Position numbers and translations under genes: made by a program
The notes under the pieces: generated by a model
What the model saw: the letters and a program-made list of their open reading frames with translations, nothing else
Told to the model about the DNA's origin: nothing
The model's database searches: none
Part shown: in pieces, positions 35,885 to 48,090 of the stretch
Layout: every line of letters begins with the position of its first letter
Position numbering within the stretch: position 1 is the first letter of the stretch
NCBI RefSeq assembly: GCF_964340395.1
Contig: NC_135565.1
Location: 14,245,209-14,309,208, forward strand
Length of the DNA stretch: 64,000 bases
Direction of reading: 5' to 3'
DNA from: Glandiceps talaboti
Lineage: Eukaryota > Hemichordata > Enteropneusta > Spengelidae

Positions 35885-36060
35885 AGTACAAGATCACATG
35901 ATATTTGTGTACTTTGACAGGGGGGGGGGGGGGACCCAAAATTTATCAGTTTATTTGTAAGGTTGATCACATGATATTTGTGTACTTTGACATAGAGGGG
36001 AACAAACAAAATTTATCAGTTTCAGCATTGTAACGTTGACCACATGATATCTTATTAACA
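35885..36060. repeat. ~75-bp tandem repeats (2-3 units) just before the SECIS
   Basis: GATCACATGATATTTGTGTA ... CAAAATTTATCAGTTT is repeated twice, with a third partial GACCACATGATAT. The first unit includes a poly-G tract. Confidence 0.7.
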
Positions 36061-36125
36061 ATTCAGCTTATGACAAGATAGGTGTAAACTTTTGTCACCT
36101 ATCTTTGATGAAGACCTGATATGAT
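36050..36125 (+). promoter_or_regulatory. SECIS element (selenocysteine insertion), form 1
   Basis: The quartet ATGA (36070-36073) and TGAT (36106-36109) border a perfect 10-bp helix, AAGATAGGTG with CACCTATCTT. This is closed by an apical loop TAAACTTTTGT that carries the required unpaired AA. The bases outside (CAG-CTT / AAG-AC-CTG) can form the lower helix. All three invariant parts of a eukaryotic SECIS are present with normal spacing. It lies on the plus strand, the transcript strand of the radical SAM gene, 1.5 kb after the TGA. Confidence 0.85.
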
Positions 36126-36402
36126 AAGTACATGCAGTCAACCATATAGATGACAAATTTGAGATTTCAGCATTACTTCCTTTCCAGTGTGTCCCTAAAG
36201 CAATTTGATAGTGTAATGACTTTGAGGTTTTATGGAATTAAGATTTTATATTGAATTCGTTGAAAAAATTGACATGAATTTACAACACATCAAAGTAAAT
36301 CGTTTTCTGTATGTACCAGGATCATTTATAGCATCCATGTCAAGTGTAAACTTATACTGTTTCATTTCCTAATTGACCACATTAGAAAGTGCTAGTCTTG
36401 CT

Positions 36403-36408
36403 AATAAA
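36403..36408 (+). terminator. Possible poly(A) signal of the selenoprotein gene
   Basis: AATAAA about 300 bases after the SECIS. A second AATAAA is at 37542-37547. Neither can be chosen without transcripts. Confidence 0.3.
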
Positions 36409-37094
36409 CCAATTGAAACACAATACACTTTTACACTTGATATGAATGCTATAAACGAGTATAGCGCACTGAGAAAGTGCTTTACTTCAGTGTTACTCGT
36501 TGTATTATCAGTGATTTTTTGTGTTCGACTTGTTGTTGAAAATATCAAGAGTTGATAAAGGATATGATATTAGCATGTAAATAACTATCGTTCTTAAAAA
36601 GTAATGGAATATTACAAAATTCTATTTTGGTTTTGAGAAAATACAAATGGTGCAATGTTGTGATATATATTTTATAACATAATCACCCAAGATATTGATA
36701 TATTCACGATTTCAAGGTTAAAATGGCCATGCTGATGAGACGTGGGTATATGATTTTAGTTTTTAATTTAGAAAACAACTTTTTGATATGTTCTTACTTT
36801 GGAAAAGAAACATGTGGAAAAATATAGATGGAGTCTGTGTTTGTAGCAGAATAATTGTAAGAAAACGGAATGTGTTTATAGGAACTAATTTGTGAATGAA
36901 TAGGGAAGCAAAAATAATCAATACATCATATCCAGCATATATTGAAATGTTGCCATTGGATTACAAATATTTCTGGTTGTCAGTATTATATGTAATATTA
37001 TATAATATTTTTAATTTATAATATTATCTAATGTAACAGTATTGTATTATTATTATGAATAGGTTTGTAACCTACAACCATGCGTTAGACTATC

Positions 37095-37377
37095 TCACCA
37101 GTCCTCCGAGTATCACTATTAGCTGTTTTGCATATACCAATATCTTGCTTACAGTTTAATGGTAGAAGAATACCCTTGTACTGTGGGCCCTCATTGTCTA
37201 CATAGGGCTAATAATTTGTTGACATGAAGCATCCCAGTAACATGTCAACAAATGCTTAGCCCCCATGTAGTTGATGAGGGCCCACAGTACAAGGTTATTC
37301 TAGTACAATTATGCAGTGGGTATCGGTACATACAAAACAGCCTTTTAGTGATGTAATGCTCCCTCCGAGGCCGGACT
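37095..37377. mobile_element. ~280-bp foldback MITE
   Basis: The inner arms are nearly perfect: CTTGTACTGTGGGCCCTCAT ... ATTTGTTGACATG faces CATGTCAACAAAT ... ATGAGGGCCCACAGTACAAG. The outer arms (GCTGTTTTGCATATACC / complement of GGTACATACAAAACAGCC, and the CCTCCGAG ends) extend the symmetry. Non-coding. Confidence 0.7.
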
Positions 37378-39046
37378 TTGAGAGAGTCCACAACATACAT
37401 AAAATATGATGATGATATCATATTATATAACACTACCATTTGTTTGAGCTATATTATATAATTTCATTCACAGTAAATGATTCTAAAATGATTTGAATAT
37501 CTACCTGCTACTGTGTTATTCAGTTAGTTCATTTAAAATTCAATAAACTACCAGTGTAAATTTCCTAGATTCATTTGAATATGATATATTATATCAAACA
37601 AATGTATATTTTAAGCAAATGCATTTTACTAAAACATTTGTATCATCAATATTCCAAGATTGATTCTCACCAATAAAATACAAATTGGAATTGCAAACTA
37701 TTCCTGTTTTCTTCAATTTCAAGTTTGTCAGTGTGTGTATCATGTATATATATTTGTGTGTGCCTACCTGTATGTATGTATGTATGTATGTATGTATATA
37801 TGTATGTATGTATGTATGTATGTCTTCATTTCAAATGGCCAGTAAGCTTCAAACCAAAGGAAGCAGGAGAATGCAAGTTCTCATAAGTCATTTTTATTAA
37901 TTTCACTCTTTTCTGTAGGAATACTGTACTTTACAGACTGCAGAGTATTACTCTCCTTGAAATAGTGTAGAATTGATTTCCAATTAGCTGCTACACTTGT
38001 CATTCAATTTATTTTGTAAATTTTTTCCGTATGCAGAAGCAATGCAAATTTTTTTTCTTGGTTACCAATTTTGTAGCACATCGCAACAATTTTTTTTCTC
38101 AACCCATTACGGGATCGAATAATTTTTTTCTCTCCACCTGCCAACAATATTTTTTTCGCAAAATCCCCCCCCCTTATGTATTGACACAATGGTTACATTT
38201 TTACACCAAATGTTACTCTAATCCTGCCTTTCATCTGTTATTCCATCTTTAAATACTGTCACCATTTCAAATGGCCAGTAAGCTTCATAGCAAAGGAAGC
38301 AGGAGAATGCAAGTTCTCATAAGTGTCATTTTTATTAATTTATTAATTTCACTCTTTTCTGTAGGAATACTATACAGACTGCAGAGTATTACTCTCCTTG
38401 AAATAGTGTAGAATCTATTTCCAATTAGCTGCTACACTTGTCATTCAATTTATTTTATAAACTGAAAATGTCATGAATGTATCATGTACTTCAATAGCCA
38501 GCCTCTTTAAGGGGATGACCATTTGATTTCTGGGGAAGGGGGAAGGAAGTGGGTATGGCAGCAATTTTACCCATCACTGTGACAGCAAATTTTTTTCTAT
38601 TGTCAGTCCTGCATCACATTGTTTTTTCCGTATGCAGAAGCAATGCAAATTTTTTTTCTCGGTTACCAATTTTGTAGCACATCGCAACAATATTTTTTTT
38701 TTACTTTTATCTGTTGTAACAGTTTATTGTCTCAAGCCATTACGGGCAAATTATTTTTTCTCGCTTTCACCTGCCGACAATTTTTTTTTCGCAAATCCCC
38801 CCCCCCGAAATCAAATGGTTCTCCCTTATGTATTGACACAAGGGTACATTTTTACACCAAATGTTACACTAATCCGGCCTTTCATCTGTTATTCCATCTT
38901 TAAATACTGTCACATCGCTTGACACTCTTTATGCGTTGGCCGTCAGCTCCCATATTTTCATTACAGGGATGCTTTCATCACACTGGACAGTTTGATTCTC
39001 TGCTATCGATATTCGTGTTCATATATACTTTCCTACCTTCAGAAAG
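37378..39046. other. Spacer upstream of the 3-O-sulfotransferase gene
   Basis: Contains (ATGT)n at 37772-37822 and a tandem duplication (37828-38254 and 38264-38912). The unique part next to 39047 should hold the sulfotransferase promoter, with a CATATATACTT motif about 25 bases before the ATG. No other gene was seen. Confidence 0.5.
37828..38912. repeat. Tandem duplication of a ~430-bp segment
   Basis: Copy 1 (37828-38254) and copy 2 (38264-38912) share CATTTCAAATGGCCAGTAAG, AAGGAAGCAGGAGAATGCAA, CTGCAGAGTATTACTCTCCT, TTTTTTCCGTATGCAGAAGC, ACCAATTTTGTAGCACATCG and TTCATCTGTTATTCCATCTT in that order. Copy 2 has about 150 extra bases at 38464-38615. T-runs are frequent. Confidence 0.8.
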
Positions 39047-40249
39047 ATGACGACGTTACTGAAGACTGTCCGTCATCTGTTAAGGAAATCATTCATCTTG
39101 ATTCTTTTGGCCTGTACAGGCCTGCTGTTCTGCCACATCATTTCGGAGTATTCGTTTAAAACACAATACGTATGTAAGGACGTGGAAGCAGACAGTTTTC
39201 CGCTAACAGACGAAGAGGATACTGAATGGAGCGACCGCTACCCGTTACCACATTCATTCATCTACGACCAACCTACCAAAGCTGATGACACTGTTAGTGT
39301 TACCTGGTCTGCAAGCTACGATAAAGACGCCTATCTTGAGGCAAAATTTAGCGATTCCTGTTATGAGCCACAGGTGCCATACAATATACCGAAAATATTA
39401 CTCGCACAAGATGTTCTCCGTAAACGAAAATGTGCACGTCATCTACCAAACGTAATTATGTTAGGAGTTCGTAAATGTGGCACAGGAGCTTTGCAATATT
39501 TTATGACCACACACCCGGATGTTACGGGACCTATTTTGGAAGTTCATTTCTTTGATTCGAAACAGCGTAAGAAAGGATATGATTGGTACAGACAACAAAT
39601 GCCTTATTCAACACCTCACCAAATCGTAATGGAGAAAACACCTGCATATTTATTCCGACCACACGATCTTCCCAAACGCATAGCTGAAGACATGCGAAAT
39701 GATACAAAATTTATCATTTCTCTGTGTGACCCGGTCAGACGAGCTGTATCCGATTACCTCGAATACAACCGCAAGAAAAAAAGTCCGAGAGAATTGTTTG
39801 GACTTCACAAATACATCGCTGAAACTTTTGAAAAATCAGTTACAACGAAAGGCGGTACTTTGGACATTTTGAATGAAATAATTGATCTAGGAATATATAT
39901 CAAACATTTACTGAGGTGGACCGATGTATATTCTCTTGATCGTATTCATCTCGTGGACGGCGATCTATTCTCGCGAGATCCGGTCCCTGAACTTAGGAAG
40001 ATCGAAAGTTTCCTTGGACTTCGACATTATTTTCGCCAGGAACATTTCTATGTGAATGAAACACGGGATTTAAATTGTCTGTCTTTTCCACACGTAGAGC
40101 AGTGTCTACCACTTAACAAAGGACGTGTACATCCGACAGTAAATAGTACAGTTGTCAAACTGTTGTGCGACTTTTACAGACCTTACGATCGTGCATTGAT
40201 ACAAATGTTTCACAGAAACTTTTCCTGGGTAAAGGAATGTGGCATGTAA
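39047..40249 (+). CDS. Heparan sulfate glucosamine 3-O-sulfotransferase-like protein (intronless)
   Basis: Role: transfers sulfate from PAPS to the 3-OH of glucosamine in heparan sulfate, in the Golgi lumen. Seen: 400 residues in one exon. The N-tail is short and basic, with a membrane anchor at residues 15-31 (type II), a stem to about 130, then the sulfotransferase domain. GVRKCGTGAL (140-149) is the 5'-PSB loop; EVHFFD holds the catalytic-base Glu165; EKTPAY is at 196-201; LCDPVRRAVSDY (226-237) is the 3'-PB segment with Ser235; C344/C353 match the family disulfide; NKGRVHP is at 357-363. Four N-glycosylation sequons are present (N218, N337, N366, N391). Known: the 3'-PB segment is normally LRDP, its Arg binding the 3'-phosphate of PAPS. 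Here it is Cys227, and the PSB loop has Cys144 where Gly is usual. The subtype cannot be assigned. Activity is likely but altered PAPS binding is possible. Confidence 0.85.
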   Translation: MTTLLKTVRHLLRKSFILILLACTGLLFCHIISEYSFKTQYVCKDVEADSFPLTDEEDTEWSDRYPLPHSFIYDQPTKADDTVSVTWSASYDKDAYLEAKFSDSCYEPQVPYNIPKILLAQDVLRKRKCARHLPNVIMLGVRKCGTGALQYFMTTHPDVTGPILEVHFFDSKQRKKGYDWYRQQMPYSTPHQIVMEKTPAYLFRPHDLPKRIAEDMRNDTKFIISLCDPVRRAVSDYLEYNRKKKSPRELFGLHKYIAETFEKSVTTKGGTLDILNEIIDLGIYIKHLLRWTDVYSLDRIHLVDGDLFSRDPVPELRKIESFLGLRHYFRQEHFYVNETRDLNCLSFPHVEQCLPLNKGRVHPTVNSTVVKLLCDFYRPYDRALIQMFHRNFSWVKECGM

Positions 40250-40288
40250 TGTAAAGTACGTATTTAAATGAGCACAGCACAAAGATAT

Positions 40289-40440
<152 letters not shown>

Positions 40441-41020
40441 TGTTTATGTGTATGCCGGCTTATATATATATTTTTGATTTCCCAGGCTTATATTTTATCA
40501 GAGCATGTAATTATTCCAGGGGGAGTTAGTACGGGTTTAAGAGCACCAAAAAGGCAGATATGCTAAAATTAAATATTATCCGTCTGTCCATTTGCCTAGA
40601 TCTGATCTTGCATTTTATTGATGAAATACAAAGCCACATATTACTATATAGTCTAGTGTGATTCAAGTCTAAAAGTCTAGAGTTTGGTGTTTTGTGACAT
40701 GATGTGACATGGCGAGCTGTGATTAATATGATTGAATGGAAAGATTTAAGAGAATTCTTTATATATTTATCTAAAAGTGTGAACAGCTGTCATTAATGCT
40801 ATTGTAATGAATAGCTGTAATACCATTCTGACAACCGTATATGAAAATATCACGATCGTAGTCATGTCAGTCGCCGAGTTGTTAAATCCCTTACTTCGTC
40901 CCACTCTGGTCGTGGCACAAGCCCACTCTTGGGTTCATTAACAGTTACTGCGGTGTAATTAACCATAGACAGTGGGGGGGGGGGGGATTAGCAAGCTTTG
41001 TAGAGTACGATGCATGATCA
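40441..41020. other. AT-rich spacer after the sulfotransferase
   Basis: No gene was seen. A poly-G tract lies at about 40974-40986, next to text (GTTACTGCGGTGTAATTAACC) that weakly resembles the tandem unit at 34556-35010. Confidence 0.4.
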
Positions 41021-42010
41021 CTCCCGGAACAACAAAATCGAAAATAAACGACAATAAACGAATGAGTACTCTAGTCCCTATATAATATATTGTTGCCATT
41101 TACACCTCCACTCACATAGTCTAGTTCCTATACACTATATTGTTACCATTTACACCTCCACTCACTAGTCTAGTTCCTATATAGTATATTGTTACCATTT
41201 ACACCTCCACTCACATAGTCTAGTTCCTATACAGTATCATTACCATTTACACCTCCACTCACATAGTCTAGTTCCTATACAGTATTGTTACCATTTACAC
41301 CTCCACTCACATAGTATAGTTCCTATACAGTATTGTTACCATTTACACCTCCACTCACATAGTATAGTTCCTATACAGTATTGTTACCATTTACACCTCC
41401 ACTCACATAGTATAGTTCCTATACAGTATTGTTACCATTTACACCTCCACTCACATAGTATAGTTCCTATACAGTATTGTTACCATTTACACCTCCACTC
41501 ACATAGTATAGTTCCTATACAGTATTGTTACCATTTACACCTCCACTCACATAGTATAGTTCCTATACAGTATTGTTACCATTTACACCTCCACTCACAT
41601 AGTATAGTTCCTATACAGTATTGTTACCATTTACACCTCCACTCACATAGTCTAGTTCCTATACAGTATCATTACCATTTACACTTCCACTCACATAGTT
41701 TAGGTCCTATACAGTATTGTTACCATTTACACCTTCACTCACATAGTCTAGTTCCTATACAGTATCGTTACCATTTACACCTCCACTCACATAGTCTAGT
41801 TCCTATACAGTATTGTTACCATTTACACCTCCACTCACATAGTATAGTTCCTATACAGTATTGTTACCATTTACACCTCCACTCACATAGTCTAGTTCCT
41901 ATACAGTATCGTTACCATTTACACCTCACGTTGGCATCCAGACTAACGAATGATACACAGATGATATAGAGAAAATGTGCCACATTGACCACATCAGATT
42001 TTAATCAGTT
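41020..42010. mobile_element. Right half of a foldback MITE split by a minisatellite
   Basis: GATCACTCCCGGAACAAC...AAAATCG at 41018-41042 and CATTGACCACATCAGATTTT...AATCAG at 41972-42006 correspond to the centre and the right end of the foldback elements at 24803 and 35443. The 48-bp minisatellite lies between them. Confidence 0.4.
41070..41935. repeat. 48-bp minisatellite, about 18 copies
   Basis: The unit is AGTATAGTTCCTATACAGTA followed by TTGTTACCATTTACACCTCC and ACTCACAT. The central copies are identical; the edge copies have AGTCTAG and small gaps. TAGTTCCTATACAGTA contains an imperfect dyad. Confidence 0.95.
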
Positions 42011-43164
42011 TTGTATGTCTCCAGGCTCTGAATATTAATTAGCTTACATAATACCAGTTGGATGGTTAATGAATAATTAAAATAAATGCCACTGAATTAT
42101 TATCTAGTACAAAACATTACAAGCTTATAGCAAATCAACTCTAGTACGTGGACTAGGGCAATTTAATTCAAACAATAATTCGGATGATAAAGGGCAGCAC
42201 AACTCCAGGAAATAAGGGCATTTTCATAGACTACATTGGTTCTGGAGAGTCAGTTCATAATTTTACGCCATGTCACATTACCCGCGATTTCAGAGAAACA
42301 CGATGTCAACTTATGCCTCGTTTTGGGATTTTTGCAAGAATCACATTGCATCATGGGAGTCAGCAGAAATGATGTATAATTGTTGAATAGTGAATATTCA
42401 TGACTTCTCAGTTTAGTACCTTCAGTGAAATCACATGAATATTAATAGTTTTTAAAAGGTTAGGGTATCATTCAAGTTGTTTAATTAAAAATGTTTACAC
42501 CTACAACTTTTGTTTTCATACGATTCACAGGAAATCTGTTTGGATGCGAAAAGTGGTACCAGCGCCATCTCTGTTGAGAACATTACTTTATTTATGCCTA
42601 TCGTTTATCAAAATCAGACAACATATGGTACACTTTACGTACTCGTTCAAATTGAAACAGTAACCATGTACTACGTTGTCTGTGAAGTTCCCAAATCAAA
42701 TAAGTGTCATTGCGCTGTTTATAGCTATACATCTAAAACGACATCTTAAACAAACGAAGACTTATCAATGTACCTATTTCGGCACAACGACCCCTAACGT
42801 GTGCTAAACTTCCTGTAACTTCTGTAATCGCATAGGTTCAAATCTTTCACATAGCAACCTGTATCCTAACAGATCCTCAATTACACAGCTTGGTTGACTA
42901 GGGGCACTATGATGGTTGAAATCTTTCCAAAGCAATTTTAGCCATTCAGAAACAAATGCCAGCAGTAACGCCTCTACAAGGGCACGCAGATTACCAGCCA
43001 GTCAGTTTAACCACTCAACAATCATGGTTTCAATGACTTGTTTAAAATATTTCTCGGTTTTTACTCATAATACCCGATTTCCTTGGAAATTTATTGATCA
43101 CGATATAAACTCAATTATCCTTTCGTTGTCGACTCGAGTAGCCTCCACACAAAACAGCAAACAA

Positions 43165-43165
43165 C

Positions 43166-43197
<32 letters not shown>

Positions 43198-43232
43198 GCA
43201 GCAGCAACAACAACAAATACAACAACAACAAG

Positions 43233-43266
<34 letters not shown>

Positions 43267-43267
43267 T
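43165..43267. repeat. (ACA)n microsatellite
   Basis: Imperfect AAC/AGC trinucleotides over about 100 bases. Confidence 0.9.
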
Positions 43268-44002
43268 CGACCACAAATGAAGCCTATACGATGTACATAA
43301 CTTAATATAACAACACAGCAACAAATTACAAATTATTGCCACGTACAACACTGTATGAAAAAATGTTATGTATACACTTTGTGTTTGTTAAGACGATAAG
43401 ATGATGTCTGGGAACGAGGTTAAAGCAACAGTACTATTTTTTGTTGTAGAATAATGAGTTTATTGTTGTCACTTAACATCAAACATAGTGTCATTGAACA
43501 GTGATACCCGAATGACATGTTTTTCCCTTTTCTTTTGAATCAGTAAATATATTTGATCGGAAATAAATTCATTTCTGTAAGTGAGATGAAGCCTCAGTTC
43601 CGTAATCTCTGGAATCAGTCTATATAAACATCAAAGTCGTGACAGACTTCAACATTATAATTCTGCTATATTTGAGGAGACACAAGACAAAGATGCAACT
43701 GTGATGACATTTTCTATTCAAAGTCTGGACAACAAACGACGGTGAATCGATAGCACAGGTTTGAATACTACTTGTAGGAAATGAAAAGACTTCATCAGGT
43801 AAAAAGTCTGTACGCTTTCATTTATCTAGCAATTCTGTCACATATCAGTTGTGTTGCTAACTGTAATATTTGCTAAACAGCATTTTGTGGAATGTCTGGT
43901 GTAAGCTATTTTTCGACAACTCTTTTTCTTGTTTGTGGTACTTTCTCCATTCGCATATTTCTTGGTTGCACAGAATGTTCGTCTGTAAAGTCACATAAAG
44001 TG

Positions 44003-44186
<184 letters not shown>

Positions 44187-44844
44187 TAATTCATAAGAGT
44201 AGGGTTCTTGATAACAAAAAGAGTTCTTATTAGTATGAAAATATTATATTTTTGAAGTAAAAAGTTATTATTCGTATAGTAGAAGTAAGATGTCAGTCTG
44301 TAAGTTTATAAGAAGATGAACACTTGATGAAAAGAAATAACTTGGCATTTTAAAGATAACGTACGCGTGGAAAGATCAATACATGTAAGCTAAACTGAAC
44401 TCGGGCCAATAAAGGTGACATTTTGAGAATACCCCTTCAAAAAGCTCATACCACTGAAAGCGTAGGATAAATATATATAATTCAACAGATCAACAAATCA
44501 CGGGCACGAAAATGAAGTCGAAACATATGCAAATGCACGTAAATGCAAGGATAGAATGGTGTTTAAACTTAATGAGAAACGACACACATCTTTAGTCAAT
44601 ATATTCAACTACAAATCTATCAGTCTATTTTAGAATGCACATCTCTTTACCTGTTTATAAACCTAACCACGTGACAACCATGGGAATAAAACAAGATAAT
44701 AACTGGGCTGTAAAACACTTAGGTAAGTAAAGAATGAACTAATTTGTAGTCGACCGGACATTGAACCTAGTAAAGTGCAAGCCAATTCAATATAACCAGG
44801 ACAACGTTTAATCATTAAGATATTTAAGCCACAAGTTCGCATGA

Positions 44845-45055
44845 ATTCCTTATTAGGACATGAATTCCTTATTTGGACTTAATTATTTATTAGGGCATTA
44901 ATTACTTATTAGGACATTAATTACTTATTATGACATGAATTCCTTATTAGGGCATCAATTCCTTATGAGGACATTAATTTCTTATTAGGACATGAATTCC
45001 TTATTAGGACATTAATTCCTTATTAGGGCACAGATTCCTTGTTAGGACATGACCC
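44845..45055. repeat. 19-bp minisatellite, about 11 units
   Basis: The unit GAATTCCTTATTAGGACAT has variants AATTACTTATTAGGACATT and AATTCCTTATTAGGGCA. The spacing is nearly constant. Confidence 0.85.
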
Positions 45056-46191
45056 CTAACAGTGCATGACATCCTAATTTAAGTCATTAATTCATTATCA
45101 GGGCATGAATACTTCATTAAGGTTGTATTACCAGACATCTGAGTTCATTTACATTTATCAGTAACTTGTTTCTACGAAGACTCAATGACAACCTAGGGTA
45201 TTGCACTTTCAAAATGGATTACACATTATAGCTTTAAGCTTTGTAAATAAATTACATGTCAGCCAATACATTCCTAAAAAGCCTTGATTTGTCATATAGC
45301 ATTATTATCCGGCTTATTAAACGCTGCTTGTCAAAGGAATTAAATAAATCTCATTTAATCCAGTGAAACCAAGGACACAATAATCTGCACTAATACAAAT
45401 CGGATAAATTCTTGCCTTTTGTATAGTAAGTATAGATTTTAGTCTATCATGTCGTGAAGAGATATTAATCGAAGCTGAATTCTGTACCGGTATTACGAAT
45501 CACTATCTAAGAAACTAATCATTTGTGAATAGAGGAAACTATGTAAACAATGTAGCTTTCATATTTACAGTGAGGTTGTTACAGTATTGAAATTCAAGGA
45601 TGTACTAATTCAGCACATTTTGGCCCAATTAAGAAACAAGCATCTGGTTTCATAATGTAATCAAGGAGATAATTTCTCAGATTCTATTATGTTATTAACT
45701 GACAGATATGGTGAAAAAATGTATACTTTTGTGTGTAGTTACATTTACAGAAGTTTGAGTTAGACTTTTTAAAATAAAAAACTGTATGTTTAATCAAGTT
45801 TTGTTTGATTTCAGACACTTGTAATCTTACATTTCAGTGCTTTTAAATTTTGTAAATTTTCTACGAAACGAATAAAATATTTCCCACTGTCTACTGGAAT
45901 GTAATAATTCTAGGAAACACAACTGACTGACGGAGTACTAACACTTTTTAAATAAATTAAATTACATGTACACCATATACGTTATTACATGTACAACATA
46001 TACGTTATTTCATTTAGCAATCTCTTACGGCACAGCAATGACTTTATATAAAAAGTGACAGATTTTGTAGTTCTACATTCGGATGAGTTAATGCTAAAAC
46101 ACACACTTAACCCTTGTGTGATTATAATGGAATCAGTTTAGTTCTGCGTTTTTTTATTAGACTTCATCTGACACCTCATGAACACCCATGT

Positions 46192-46450
46192 GAATGAATG
46201 AATGAATGAATGGATGGATGAATGAATGGATTTATCTTACTTGATAATATGACAAAGTTTACATTGATAAATAATAATCAAATATAAGCAAATAAAATAT
46301 CCATATACAAAAGAAACACAGAGAACATATCAGAGAAAGGTTTAATTCTATCTGTTCAGGACCATGGAATTAGTACGCCGAAAAAGTTACAGAGCTGGTC
46401 GGTCTCATACATTGCCCGGGCTGCTATATCCGTAAATCTCTATTAAGATA
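46192..46450. mobile_element. Possible retroelement 3' end with (GAAT)n tail
   Basis: Tandem GAAT/GGAT units are followed by TTTATCTTACTTGATAAT and unrelated AT-rich text, similar in layout to the LINE tail at 27470. No coding remains. Confidence 0.3.
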
Positions 46451-47510
46451 TAGGACAAAACAGAATATGGAAGCAATAGTTAACCAAAAGTATACATACA
46501 GTACAGAACACACACAATATCAAATCTTGCAAATGCTTAAATTGGAACATGAACAATTTGACTATGTTTTTTTTTTAATTTCAGCTTTCAATTACAAGGT
46601 TACAGTTGCTACTTAAAATGCACATATCTCAGACTGATGAAAAGTTATGAACATCTTAGTTACAAATCTGTACTCTACTATTGTCAAGGCAACCAAAACA
46701 TGATTGTGTCTTTCTGTTAACTTGGCCTCCGAAAATAGGGTAGGTAAGTCAGGATTTTATTTCATTTTATTGTATTTTATTTTATCTTTACCTTTTCAAT
46801 TGTTTTCATTTGTGAAGAATATTGCTTCGATCAAAAACCACACGAAATAGCAGTCAGAATACCTCTTCTGTGATAGTTTGTTGTACAAACATCGCTGGTG
46901 AAAGAAAAAAACAAACATACACGAAGGTCAAGAAGATAAAGAATTTTTTTATGTTCTTGTTTTAAATGTTTAAAACATGTTTAGGGTCGGTGGCTTAAAC
47001 TAGGGTCGGTAAGGTTATCGGCAACACACAATTGATTTTATTTTGCCTAAAGAACGAGAGAATGAAATAAAACGGAAAGTGGAATATTTTTAAAAACATT
47101 TATTTAGTTACATATAATGTTTACTTGCAACTGTAATATCACACACCAATGAACAAATATTGAATCACCTGTGGGTAAACTTATTAGTGTGGTTCTATCC
47201 ATCAAATGGTAAATAAATCGAATCAAATATTTTATCTGCACCCTAATATCTGCACCCCAGCGCGATCACGATTCCAACGTGTTTCTGTTATACTTGTGAA
47301 TAAAATCTGTCTCTAATTAATTCTGATTTCCCAACCTGTAGTTTGTCTAATTATTGGTATTTCAACAATTTTCATTGAATATATTGTGAGTTGTATCATC
47401 GTTGAAGTAATGCTTGAGTAACAGCTAGTGCAATTTTAAGATATATGTTGACTATGCTATTGATGTATTATTTATTATAGCGGTTTAGAGAGGTTACACC
47501 ATAGCTACTT

Positions 47511-47759
47511 TTAGTTAATATAAGCAAATTCATGTGATTTAAATACAGATAGTACGAGCTCGTACATTTGGTGTATGTCTGGCATGGCAAAAGTTTCCGG
47601 CGTAGGCATATAGATTGCTGCATATTTGTGTGCTTGGTAAAGCGTGAAAATAAGTAACTGGGCAAGAAAATGGCATGTTTCTACAAAACCTCGTCCCCCA
47701 TTATACAATTTTCCGGCCAATTGCCCGAACGCAAATAACTTGTCAACGAAGTCGAATGC
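47511..47759 (-). CDS. Possible terminal exon of an unidentified gene
   Basis: Seen: after the acceptor GTACCTTTCAG the frame reads AFDFVDKLFAFGQLAGKLYN and continues for 82 codons (including HKYAAIYMPTPETF and MYELVLSVFKSHEFAYIN) to TAA at 47513-47511. A minus-strand AATAAA lies at 47476-47471, about 35 bases past the stop. The composition is protein-like (mixed, CpG-containing codons, no simple repeats). I do not recognise the family. The candidate exon at 48091-48249 may belong to the same gene, but the phases do not join directly, so at least one exon would be missing. Confidence 0.35.
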   Translation of the reverse strand, partial: AFDFVDKLFAFGQLAGKLYNGGRGFVETCHFLAQLLIFTLYQAHKYAAIYMPTPETFAMPDIHQMYELVLSVFKSHEFAYIN

Positions 47760-48090
47760 CTGAAAGGTACAATTTTCCTCTCACGAAGCCTAACGTATCC
47801 ACATTATGTTACGTATATGCTTACACTAACAAGAACTCTAATATTTATTTCTGTAGGCAGTTTTAACAAGACACTGTCTGTCCTTCAAGGTTTGTCAACT
47901 ATAGACGTTTGTTTAAAATACAAAGATACGACATGCAAAATGACGACATTCAAATTATATTCACTTTTGTGCATCACTGTTCAATTTACTGACAACGAAC
48001 GAGTAATGGATGCAATTGAGGGAAAATGATTGTTATGTCTTCAACACATTGACAACCTCGTCTTCTATTGAAAACATAAATTAGACCTAC

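Noticed and set aside
41070-41935. Regular 48-base repeats suggestive of a CRISPR array
   Set aside because: There are no variable spacers between repeats, no cas genes, and the DNA is eukaryotic. It is a minisatellite.
42510-42749. 79-codon plus-strand frame
   Set aside because: No splice context, no motif and no neighbouring exons.
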